Assembly (NCBI GenBank): GCA_944325625.1
Contig: CALVAP010000013.1
Coordinates: forward strand, 62,001 to 126,000
Source: Candidatus Gastranaerophilales bacterium
GTDB lineage: Bacteria > Cyanobacteriota > Vampirovibrionia > Gastranaerophilales > Gastranaerophilaceae
Length of the DNA: 64,000 bases
Direction of reading: 5' to 3'
The notes below the pieces were generated by a model, which searched no databases, was not told the DNA's origin, and saw only the letters and a program-made list of their open reading frames with translations. Below are positions 8,186-16,058 of this stretch, in pieces (position 1 is the stretch's first letter; every line of letters begins with the position of its first letter). The position numbers were made by a program, and so were the translations under genes.

Positions 8186-10570
8186 ATGCCCAAAAATTGG
8201 ATAATTAATGAAAAAGTTAAGCCAACAGATGAACAGATTCAAGCGGCAGGATCTGTTATACTTGCAAGTTTGCTTATAAATCGCGGGATAGATACCCCAA
8301 AAAAGATAAAAAAATTTCTTAATCCTAATGAAATAGAACCGATATCACCATACGCATTTAAGGATATGGAAAAGGCTGTAGAACGTATAATGGTTGCAAT
8401 AGATAAGCAAGAGCATATTTTGGTCTATGGTGACTTTGATGCAGACGGCGTCACGTCAACAGCACTATTATACAAGACCCTAACGGAATTGGGAGCCAAT
8501 TTTACATATTACATTCCTGATAGACAAACGGAAAGTCATGGTTTAAATAGTGGCGTTATATTGACAAAAATATCAAAAGAAAAAGTAAAACTTATAATAA
8601 CTGTAGATTGTGCAATTAGTAATATAGAAGAAATAAGTTTGGCAAAGAACTTTAAGGTTGATGTAATAATAACCGACCACCACGAACCAAAAGATGAATT
8701 ACCTCAGGCATATGCAATAATAAATCCCAAAGCGCCCAATACATTGACAGAAGAGCTTAATGTAGATGATATAACATCTCTTACTGCCATGGCAGGTGTA
8801 GGAGTGGCATTTAAGCTTGCTTGTGCACTTTTAGAAGAAAAGAAAAAAATACAACTGGCAGAAGAGTTGCTGCCACTGGTTGCATTGGGTACGGTTGCGG
8901 ACGTAATGCCGCTTTTATATGAAAACAGACTTTTTGTAGTCTTAGGTTTAAAACTTATTGCTGAGGGTAAAAATGAAGGAATAAGCGAACTTTTAAAGAT
9001 TGCAGGAGTAAGCGAGGAAGAAGAAATAACTGCAGATAAACTGGCATATACTGTTGCACCAAGGATTAATGCCGCAGGGAGATTGGATAAAGCACAAAGC
9101 GCATTTGATTTACTTATCAGCAAAAACAGAGCAAAAAGCGTAATCCTAGCACAATCACTAAATAATTTTAATAAAGTACGACAAGAGTTGTGTGATAAAA
9201 CCTATCTTGAAGCACTGGATTACATAGAGAAGAATAACGCTCAGAATGATTCTGTACTTATAGCTTATAATCCAAACTGGCATGTTGGGATAATAGGGAT
9301 TGTAGCCTCAAAACTGACAGAAAAATACAATAAACCTGCGTTTATGTTTACATTGTCAAGTGATGGTGAAAAATTTCGTTCATCTGCACGCAGCGTGGCT
9401 GGGATAAATATATTTGATGCCTTAGAAGTAAATTCGGATATTATAGAAAGTTATGGCGGTCATTCAATGGCTGCGGGGTTAGCTCTTGATAAAAACACAA
9501 CAAGTATAGAACAGTTTAAAACAGCTATTAATAGTACAGTATCGGAAATGACGGAAGGTAAAGAACTAACACCCGAACTGGAGATAGATTTAGAGCTGGA
9601 ATTAGCCGAAATCAAAATGTCAATATTAGACGAAATAAAGAAGCTTGAACCTTGCGGTGAGGGCAATCGATATCCGATTTTTGCTGTAAGAAATCTGGAA
9701 TTAATATCAGAAAGGACATTAGGGCAAAATAATAATCATTTAAAATTTATATGTTCTGATAAAAGCGCTAACAAAGTAGAATGTGTTATGTGGAACAAAA
9801 CTACACTAAATATAGAAGTCGGCAGAACATTGGATATTGCTTTTTATCCCAAAATTAACGAGTTTAACGGAATTAAAACGCTGCAGCTTGATATCCAGGA
9901 TTATAATTCAGAATTTATCAATGAAGAAGTTGAAAAGACGCTAAAAGTGATTGACCATAGGAAAAAAACAAACATATTAAATCAAGTTGCTGATTACTTT
10001 AGAACGACAGATAAGAAATTTAAAGTTTTTGCAGAAAACAAAGATATCGTAAAGGAACTGCAAGAGCAAAAAATATTGGAAGAAAATCGTATAACAAGAC
10101 TTGACCTGCAAGAAGCAGAACAACTTATGTTCTTCGATTATCCTGCAGATGATAAGTTATTAAAGCAAATTATAAATACAGTAAAGCCGGATACGGTTCA
10201 TTTTATGAGTTACAAAGTACCAATAGCAGACATAGACGTATTGATAATGAAAGTATCAGGAATGATGAAATATGCCTCTACACACTATGATGGAGTAGTA
10301 GCTTTACCCGAAATTTCGAGTGCTCTATCATTGACAGACGAACTTGTTACACTCATAATCAAGCTTTTGAACAGAACAAATGTAATTAAAGTGAATGATT
10401 ATAAAAATTCAAAGGTATACTTTGAGTTTTTATCGCCTGTGAGTTTAGATGTTATAAAAACGAATGAAGTCTATGAAAAATGCAGAATGGAGCTTTTTAA
10501 GACAAAAAATTTCAGAGAAAATTTATTGCAAACTTCAGACCTAAATACTCTATTGAGCATGATTAAGTGA
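8186..10570 (+). CDS. recJ: single-stranded-DNA-specific exonuclease RecJ
   Basis: 794-residue DHH-family 5'-3' exonuclease acting in recombination and mismatch repair. Motifs in order: YGDFDADGVTSTALL (motif I), IITVDCA, TDHHEP (the DHH box), GTVADVMPL, and the DHHA1 part with YGGHSMAAGLAL; an OB-like domain follows around EPCGEGNRYPIF. It is longer than the E. coli enzyme (577) because of a C-terminal extension of about 200 residues, as in many Gram-positive and cyanobacterial RecJ proteins. The start has GGGGAAGAGAG before the ATG. All metal-binding motifs are intact. Confidence 0.95.
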   Translation: MPKNWIINEKVKPTDEQIQAAGSVILASLLINRGIDTPKKIKKFLNPNEIEPISPYAFKDMEKAVERIMVAIDKQEHILVYGDFDADGVTSTALLYKTLTELGANFTYYIPDRQTESHGLNSGVILTKISKEKVKLIITVDCAISNIEEISLAKNFKVDVIITDHHEPKDELPQAYAIINPKAPNTLTEELNVDDITSLTAMAGVGVAFKLACALLEEKKKIQLAEELLPLVALGTVADVMPLLYENRLFVVLGLKLIAEGKNEGISELLKIAGVSEEEEITADKLAYTVAPRINAAGRLDKAQSAFDLLISKNRAKSVILAQSLNNFNKVRQELCDKTYLEALDYIEKNNAQNDSVLIAYNPNWHVGIIGIVASKLTEKYNKPAFMFTLSSDGEKFRSSARSVAGINIFDALEVNSDIIESYGGHSMAAGLALDKNTTSIEQFKTAINSTVSEMTEGKELTPELEIDLELELAEIKMSILDEIKKLEPCGEGNRYPIFAVRNLELISERTLGQNNNHLKFICSDKSANKVECVMWNKTTLNIEVGRTLDIAFYPKINEFNGIKTLQLDIQDYNSEFINEEVEKTLKVIDHRKKTNILNQVADYFRTTDKKFKVFAENKDIVKELQEQKILEENRITRLDLQEAEQLMFFDYPADDKLLKQIINTVKPDTVHFMSYKVPIADIDVLIMKVSGMMKYASTHYDGVVALPEISSALSLTDELVTLIIKLLNRTNVIKVNDYKNSKVYFEFLSPVSLDVIKTNEVYEKCRMELFKTKNFRENLLQTSDLNTLLSMIK

Positions 10571-10607
10571 ACTTGATTGGAAAGTACATTTGTAGTAGCA
10601 TATACAA

Positions 10608-11261
10608 ATGGGAAAAAAGATTGTTATTTGTGATTTTGATGGAACAATAACCAAACATGACAGTTTGGATTTATTTTTGAACAGATATGCCGATAAAAGC
10701 TGGAAAGATTATGAAAAGCTTTGGTTTGAAGGTAAAATTGGTTCTAGAGAATGTATAAGAAAACAGTTTGACCTCATTAGAGGACTGGATAACAAAGAAC
10801 TGGACAACTTTCTTAGGTCTGTAGAGGTTGATGATTATTTTTCAGAATTTTACACTAAAGCAAAGGCGCAGAATATAAAGGTAGCAATAGTAAGCGACGG
10901 TTTTGATTTGTTTATTAACAGTATTTTAGATAATTACGGAATAAGCGATATAGAAGTCCATACAAATCATTTAGAGTTTCGAAACGGAGAATTTTTTATG
11001 GAGTTTCCAAATATCTCAGATACTTGTAAAAAACATTCAGGAACCTGCAAATGTAAAATAGTTAATGATTTTAAATCTAAGCACGAACAGCTCTTTTATG
11101 TAGGAGATGGGATATCGGATTTTTGCGTATGTGACAAAGCAGATGTTTTATTTGCAAAAATACGATTAGCTGACTATTGTGAACAAAATTCTATTGACTT
11201 TATCGAGTATAATACATTTTATGAGGTAATGAACGATGATAGACTTGGACTTAATGTCTGA
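10608..11261 (+). CDS. HAD-superfamily phosphatase, MtnX/SerB-like
   Basis: 217-residue HAD phosphatase with motif I CDFDGTIT, motif II VSDG, and motif III/IV GDGISDFCVC. Length and motif spacing fit the MtnX-type phosphatases (2-hydroxy-3-keto-5-methylthiopentenyl-1-phosphate phosphatase) and the phosphoserine-phosphatase relatives; substrate cannot be fixed from sequence. A Cys-rich stretch (TCKKHSGTCKCK) around residues 140-150 is unusual and could bind metal. No clear SD precedes the ATG. Its end overlaps the aminotransferase gene by 26 bases, so the two are translationally linked and probably act on related metabolites. Confidence 0.82.
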   Translation: MGKKIVICDFDGTITKHDSLDLFLNRYADKSWKDYEKLWFEGKIGSRECIRKQFDLIRGLDNKELDNFLRSVEVDDYFSEFYTKAKAQNIKVAIVSDGFDLFINSILDNYGISDIEVHTNHLEFRNGEFFMEFPNISDTCKKHSGTCKCKIVNDFKSKHEQLFYVGDGISDFCVCDKADVLFAKIRLADYCEQNSIDFIEYNTFYEVMNDDRLGLNV

Positions 11262-12624
11262 TGCAGAAATAAAATCTATGGATAGCGAATACTGTTCATA
11301 TGGAGATACTGTTCACTATAGTGAAAATCCCAAGGTATTTCATGGTTGTGAAGGCTCATATATGTATGATGCAAAAGATACCCCATATTTAGACTTGCAA
11401 ATGTGGTATGCAAGTTGTAATTTTGGCTACAAAAATAAAAGAATATCAGATGCAGTAATAGAGCAAATGAATACATTACCTCAAATTGCTCCGAAATTTA
11501 TATATAACTATAAACCAATGCTGGCAAAAAAAATCGCTGATGCAAATTACAAGAGATTTAAAGAAAAAGGTAGAGTACATTTTAATGTTGGAGGAGCACA
11601 AGCGACTGAAGATGCGATAAAACTTGTAAGGAATTATACACATCGCAATGGAATGTTTGCATTTATGGGTGGATACCACGGTAGAACAATGGCAGCAAGC
11701 TGTGTAACCTCAAGTTTTAGATACAGAGAGAGATATGGTCATTTTGGAGATAGAGCTCAGTTTGTACCATTTCCATATTGTTTTCGTTGTCATTACGGTA
11801 AGAACTGTGAAAATTGCGATTTTTATTGTGTAAAACAGTTTGCAAAGAACTTTGAAAGCGAGTATAACTCTTTTTATGACAAAACAACAGGAGAAAGCGA
11901 GTATAAAGCGTTTATAGCAGAACCCTGTTTGGGAACAGGCGGCTATATAAATCCGCCTTTAGGCTATTTCAAAGAGCTTAAGAAGGTTCTTGACGAATAC
12001 GGGATAATGCTTATTATAGACGAAATTCAAATGGGAATGTTTAGAACAGGAAAACTCTGGGCAATAGAACATTATGGAATAACACCGGATGTTTTGACAT
12101 TTGCAAAATCAATAACAAACGGACTAAATCCACTTTCAGGCTTTTGGGCAAAAGAAAAATTTATTGCTCCGAATGTTTTTATCCCCGGAAGTGCGCATTC
12201 TACATATGCGTCTAATCCAATAGGAATGAGAGCCGGATATGAGGTTATGTCCATAGTAGAAGAGCAAGAAGCGGAATTTGAACGCGAAATTCCTAAAAAA
12301 AGTTCAAGATTTATGGACGGACTAAAGCAGCTAAAAGCAAAACACAAGAATATAGGCGATGTCGGGGGGATTGGTTTTGCGTTAAGGATTGAAATTACAG
12401 AGCAAGACAGGTTTACTCCCAACAAAAAACTCTGTGATGCGATACAAGAAGAAGGACTAAAGGGAGATTTAGACTATAAAGGTAAAAAGTGCGGACTTGT
12501 TCTCAACAATGGAGGTTTTTACAAAAATATTATCACCCTTGTACCTTCATTGTACATTACGAATGAGGAAATAGATATGGCAATAGAGCTTCTTGATCAG
12601 CTTTTTACGAGATTTGAGCAGTAG
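11236..12624 (+). CDS. class-III PLP-dependent aminotransferase
   Basis: 462-residue fold-type I aminotransferase of the GABA/ornithine type. Visible: GGAQATEDAIKLVR (cofactor phosphate loop), FMGGYHGRTMAAS, IAEPCLGTGGYI, the aspartate in IIDEIQMGMFRTG and the Schiff-base Lys in TFAKSITNG. An inserted CFRCHYGKNCENCDFYC segment (residues about 183-199) has six cysteines; related GABA-type enzymes carry a shorter form. Its first codons overlap the HAD phosphatase gene by 26 bases. The amino donor and acceptor cannot be told from the sequence; an omega-amine or omega-amino acid is likely from the family. Confidence 0.87.
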   Translation: MIDLDLMSDAEIKSMDSEYCSYGDTVHYSENPKVFHGCEGSYMYDAKDTPYLDLQMWYASCNFGYKNKRISDAVIEQMNTLPQIAPKFIYNYKPMLAKKIADANYKRFKEKGRVHFNVGGAQATEDAIKLVRNYTHRNGMFAFMGGYHGRTMAASCVTSSFRYRERYGHFGDRAQFVPFPYCFRCHYGKNCENCDFYCVKQFAKNFESEYNSFYDKTTGESEYKAFIAEPCLGTGGYINPPLGYFKELKKVLDEYGIMLIIDEIQMGMFRTGKLWAIEHYGITPDVLTFAKSITNGLNPLSGFWAKEKFIAPNVFIPGSAHSTYASNPIGMRAGYEVMSIVEEQEAEFEREIPKKSSRFMDGLKQLKAKHKNIGDVGGIGFALRIEITEQDRFTPNKKLCDAIQEEGLKGDLDYKGKKCGLVLNNGGFYKNIITLVPSLYITNEEIDMAIELLDQLFTRFEQ

Positions 12625-12633
12625 GTAAGAACG

Positions 12634-13488
12634 TTGACACTTGATTTTGAGTTTAAACACGAAATAAAGTCCCCCAAAGCCGTTCTGTTGTTTCATGGCA
12701 TGACTGGAAGCCCGTTTGAGTTGAAAAAATACGGACAATTTCTTCATTCTCATGGCTATGATGTTTTTGCCTATTGTTTGCCCGGTCATGGCGATAAGGT
12801 AGATGAAATTATAAAAACTACATATTCTGATTGGCTTAAAGCTGCATATCAGGATTTTGAGCGGCTAAAGATGAATTATGAACAGGTATTTTTATCAGGC
12901 TTGTGCTTGGGGGCAGTTTTATGTCTTGCAATTGCAGAAAAATACCCTAATTCTGTTGCTGGAATAATATCTCTTTCAACAACGCTTTTTCTTGATGGTT
13001 GGAGAATGCCTTGGTACAGTTTTCTTATGCCAATAGGACTTAGCACAATACTGAGATTTTATTATACATATCCTGAATGCGAACCTTATGGTATAAAAAA
13101 TATAAAGACGAGAAGAATTATTAAGAAATTACTTGAAAAAAGCGACGTGGGAATGGATAATTTTCCAATGACATGCATATACGAACTTATACTGCTTTCA
13201 AGGGTAATAAGAAAAGATTTGAAAAAAATTCATTGTCCTATTTTGCTTATTCATTCAAACGAGGATGATTTAACAAGTAAAAAAAGTGCGCAGTTAGTTT
13301 ACAAACAAGTTTCATCACCTGACAAAACATTGATTATACTTGATAACAGCTATCATATGGTGCTTTATGACAATCAGAAGGACTATGTTTACAAGAACGC
13401 TTTAGATTTTTTAAACACTCACTCAAAGTCATTCAATACAAGTGACTTTGACGATAAAAATTCGGACGGAAGGGCTGTAACATGCTAA
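12634..13488 (+). CDS. alpha/beta hydrolase with cysteine in the nucleophile elbow
   Basis: 284-residue alpha/beta-fold hydrolase close to Est30-type carboxylesterases and monoacylglycerol lipases. The oxyanion strand is LLFHGMTGSPFEL, the nucleophile elbow is GLCLGA (Cys where most relatives have Ser), the acid is in HSNEDDLTS and the His in NSYHMVLYD. The start is TTG at 12634 with AGGTAAG upstream. It lies nine bases after the aminotransferase and overlaps the next gene by seven bases, so it belongs to the same transcript. Cys at this position is known in dienelactone hydrolase, so activity is plausible, but the substrate is unknown. Confidence 0.85.
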   Translation: MTLDFEFKHEIKSPKAVLLFHGMTGSPFELKKYGQFLHSHGYDVFAYCLPGHGDKVDEIIKTTYSDWLKAAYQDFERLKMNYEQVFLSGLCLGAVLCLAIAEKYPNSVAGIISLSTTLFLDGWRMPWYSFLMPIGLSTILRFYYTYPECEPYGIKNIKTRRIIKKLLEKSDVGMDNFPMTCIYELILLSRVIRKDLKKIHCPILLIHSNEDDLTSKKSAQLVYKQVSSPDKTLIILDNSYHMVLYDNQKDYVYKNALDFLNTHSKSFNTSDFDDKNSDGRAVTC

Positions 13489-13808
13489 AGATTATGTTTA
13501 TAATCATTTCATTGCTTGCAGCATCAACAATTGTAATTGGGAAATTGTTTATTTTTGGGCGCCAAAAACCTGTAATCGTTGGAAATTACGCAGCGTCTGT
13601 CGGTGCCATACTGGGGCTTTATTCTATTTTAGCTATAGCGATGATGACTCAGGGGGGATATTTGGATAAACTTGTAATGTTGATTTTTGCACTTTCCCCA
13701 TATCTTATTGGAAAAATAGTTACATACAGAAGTATTAAGCTTTTTACACTAATGCAAATAATTCTGCTTATACTGAGCGCATTATTTGTAATCTATTGTG
13801 TTGATTAA
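13482..13808 (+). CDS. small membrane protein of unknown function
   Basis: 108 residues with four hydrophobic segments (about 2-28, 35-55, 63-85 and 88-107) joined by very short loops. It has no recognised motif. It starts inside the last codons of the hydrolase gene (seven-base overlap), so it is co-translated with it; this suggests they act together, perhaps at the inner membrane. No homology is claimed. Confidence 0.7.
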   Translation: MLKIMFIIISLLAASTIVIGKLFIFGRQKPVIVGNYAASVGAILGLYSILAIAMMTQGGYLDKLVMLIFALSPYLIGKIVTYRSIKLFTLMQIILLILSALFVIYCVD

Positions 13809-13880
13809 TATTTGTTAATAATAAGTTTAAAAATAGCAAAAGTTTCTCTTTATTAACTTAAAATAAAAAAAAGGGAGCCT

Positions 13881-15413
13881 ATGCTAAGTATACATCCGTA
13901 TAGTACATCAACTCAAAGTTATAAAGGTACTGCAGCAGTGCAGACGCCTCCGACGATGACGTCTATTTTCTACATAAATGATGTACATGGTCAAACGGGA
14001 AAAATGGAAAGTCTTGCAACTGCAGCGCAGTCATTTGACAGTTTTGTTAAAAAGAACCCTAAAATAGACTCACTAAAACTTGCTGCCGGTGATGTATTAA
14101 TAGGCGAAGACCCCAAAATCAACCAAGCTGCGACGGCTTTTCTCAATTTTATCGGGCTTAATGCAACAACTCTTGGTAACCATGAGTTTGATATATTTGC
14201 ATCCAGACTTAGTGATATAGTTAAAAACGTAAAATATAAAATTGTTGGTGCAAACATAAATTTCCATAAAGATATGCCTCTGAAGGATAAAGTCATAAAT
14301 TCTTATGTACAAGAAGTTAACGGACAAAAATACGGGATTATAGGCTTACAACCGCTGGATTTAGTGGAAGCGATGCGTTTACCTGATTGTGTAGACGGGA
14401 TTTCTGTGGATACTCCAAACAAAACACTTGTGCAAATTCAAGACGAAGTGCATAATTTAAAACTTCAAGGTGTAAATAAAATTATAGTCTTATCGCATAC
14501 CGGTCATGACTTTGAAAAACAAATAGCACAAAAAGTAAGCGGAGTTGATGTCATTATTGGCGGACACACGCATGAGCTATTAGATAGCGTAGTTCCCGGT
14601 AAAAATTTGTTTTATTCGCCCGAAGGAGAACCGGTTATACTTACACAGGCGGGAAAAGACGGAAACCATTTTGGGGTATTAAATCTTGAATTCGATAGCA
14701 ACGGAAAAATTGTAAGAGTGCAAAACAATATTGGTAATACAAAAAATTATGCTAGAAATCTTACAATGCAGGCAATAAATAACACAATTCTGGGCGGAAG
14801 TGAAGTTGTAGGAGAACTCAAAGCTGCACAGGAACCTCCTGATAATCTTGCTTGTGAAAACCCCTATGCTGATTTTACTACAGATGCAATGAGAGCAGAG
14901 CTGGATACAGATATTGCACTGGTACAAGGTGGTAATATGCGAGGCGGAGCTATACCGGGAAAAGTTACAGCAAGAGATTTACTTAATATTACTCCATTTA
15001 GAAACAGAATGGTAAAATATGAGCTGGGCGAAGACAAACTTGTAGAAGCTCTACGCTGGGGAGCAGAATCAATTAATACTCCTGAGGGAAAGCCGGGGTA
15101 TCTGCAAGTTTCAGGGCTTAATTATACAGTAACCAAAAGCGGTAAGCTGGTAGACGCAACCTTTATTGATAAAAAAGGAAAACGTCATAAAATTAATATT
15201 CTTAATCCTGACAAAACAAAGAAATATACAGTAGCTCTTGACGATTTCTGTGCAACAAATGTTCATTATCCGTCCTTAAGACAACCAAGAGAAAGATTTT
15301 TAGCATATTATGAATTTGATAAAGATAAGCTCATGGTGGATTATGTTAAAAAAATGAACGGCAAACCTTTCGAAATAAAAACTGACGGTAGGATAAAAAT
15401 AATTGATGGTTAA
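13881..15413 (+). CDS. 5'-nucleotidase/2',3'-cyclic phosphodiesterase-like metallophosphatase
   Basis: 510-residue two-domain enzyme of the UshA/CpdB/YfkN type. Metal-binding motifs of the phosphatase domain are all visible: YINDVHGQ, AGDVLIG, TLGNHEFD, LSHTGHD and GGHTHEL. The C-terminal substrate-binding domain has GGNMRGGAIPG and ITPFRNRMV. Such enzymes normally carry a Sec signal peptide, but here the protein starts with a polar stretch, SIHPYSTSTQSYKG, so classical secretion is not predicted. The SYKG belongs to a short motif repeated at the N-termini of several proteins of the window. The ATG has GGGAGCC upstream. It converges on the acyltransferase gene, with two bases between the stops. 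Confidence 0.87.
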   Translation: MLSIHPYSTSTQSYKGTAAVQTPPTMTSIFYINDVHGQTGKMESLATAAQSFDSFVKKNPKIDSLKLAAGDVLIGEDPKINQAATAFLNFIGLNATTLGNHEFDIFASRLSDIVKNVKYKIVGANINFHKDMPLKDKVINSYVQEVNGQKYGIIGLQPLDLVEAMRLPDCVDGISVDTPNKTLVQIQDEVHNLKLQGVNKIIVLSHTGHDFEKQIAQKVSGVDVIIGGHTHELLDSVVPGKNLFYSPEGEPVILTQAGKDGNHFGVLNLEFDSNGKIVRVQNNIGNTKNYARNLTMQAINNTILGGSEVVGELKAAQEPPDNLACENPYADFTTDAMRAELDTDIALVQGGNMRGGAIPGKVTARDLLNITPFRNRMVKYELGEDKLVEALRWGAESINTPEGKPGYLQVSGLNYTVTKSGKLVDATFIDKKGKRHKINILNPDKTKKYTVALDDFCATNVHYPSLRQPRERFLAYYEFDKDKLMVDYVKKMNGKPFEIKTDGRIKIIDG

Positions 15414-15415
15414 AA

Positions 15416-16000
15416 CTATTTGTGTTTAACCCTTTGCTCTAAAGTATTAAGTGCAGATTCAATATTATGAGGAAGGTTATTGAGCATATCATTAGGTAAC
15501 TCCCACCAACGAATTTCGACGAGGCGCTCAATTATTTCGGGCGAAAACCTGTATTTTATAATCTTTGCAGGAGCACCGCATACAATCGCATATGCGGGGA
15601 CATCGTGAATTACTGTTGAATTTGCACAAATAACAGCACCATCTTTAATTGTAACTCCATCCATAATTACTGCATTTTTATCAATCCAAACATCATTACC
15701 AATATTACAACCCTTATATTCTTCAAAAATAAAAGGGTCATCAGCCGAGCTTTTTTGGTGTACCCCATTTTGATAGTGGAGATTATAGAACTCTGAAGAT
15801 GTAGAGAGGTAATGTGTAGAATGTTCAGGAGGTGCAATTGAAACATTACTTGCAATAGTACAATAGTTTCCTATAACTGTGTTGTGTCCTATATAGCAGC
15901 TGTGTGCTATTTTTGTAGTTGGACCTACCTTATTTTCCGGAAACGATATTGTAGGTGGAAAATTTGATTGTCTTTGCTGTACTTGTGTATTATTTGGCAT
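15416..16000 (-). CDS. hexapeptide-repeat acetyltransferase (CatB/xenobiotic type)
   Basis: 194-residue left-handed beta-helix acyltransferase. Hexapeptide repeats are clear at residues 33-52 (HNTVIGNYCTI, SNVSIA) and again at 95-135 (CNIGNDVWIDKNAVIMDG, VTIKDGAVICANS), ending with the typical DVPAYAIVCGAPAKIIKYRF. The overall order matches CatB-like O-acetyltransferases, which use acetyl-CoA on an antibiotic or sugar hydroxyl; a sugar target is as likely here. The catalytic His is probably the one in PEHSTHYLS. It probably has its own short transcript; the large gene upstream ends 58 bases away. Confidence 0.85.
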   Translation of the reverse strand: MPNNTQVQQRQSNFPPTISFPENKVGPTTKIAHSCYIGHNTVIGNYCTIASNVSIAPPEHSTHYLSTSSEFYNLHYQNGVHQKSSADDPFIFEEYKGCNIGNDVWIDKNAVIMDGVTIKDGAVICANSTVIHDVPAYAIVCGAPAKIIKYRFSPEIIERLVEIRWWELPNDMLNNLPHNIESALNTLEQRVKHK

Positions 16001-16058
16001 ATGATTATCCTGTTTTATTGTAGGATATCATATTTCTATTGATTTAAAATCATATAAA

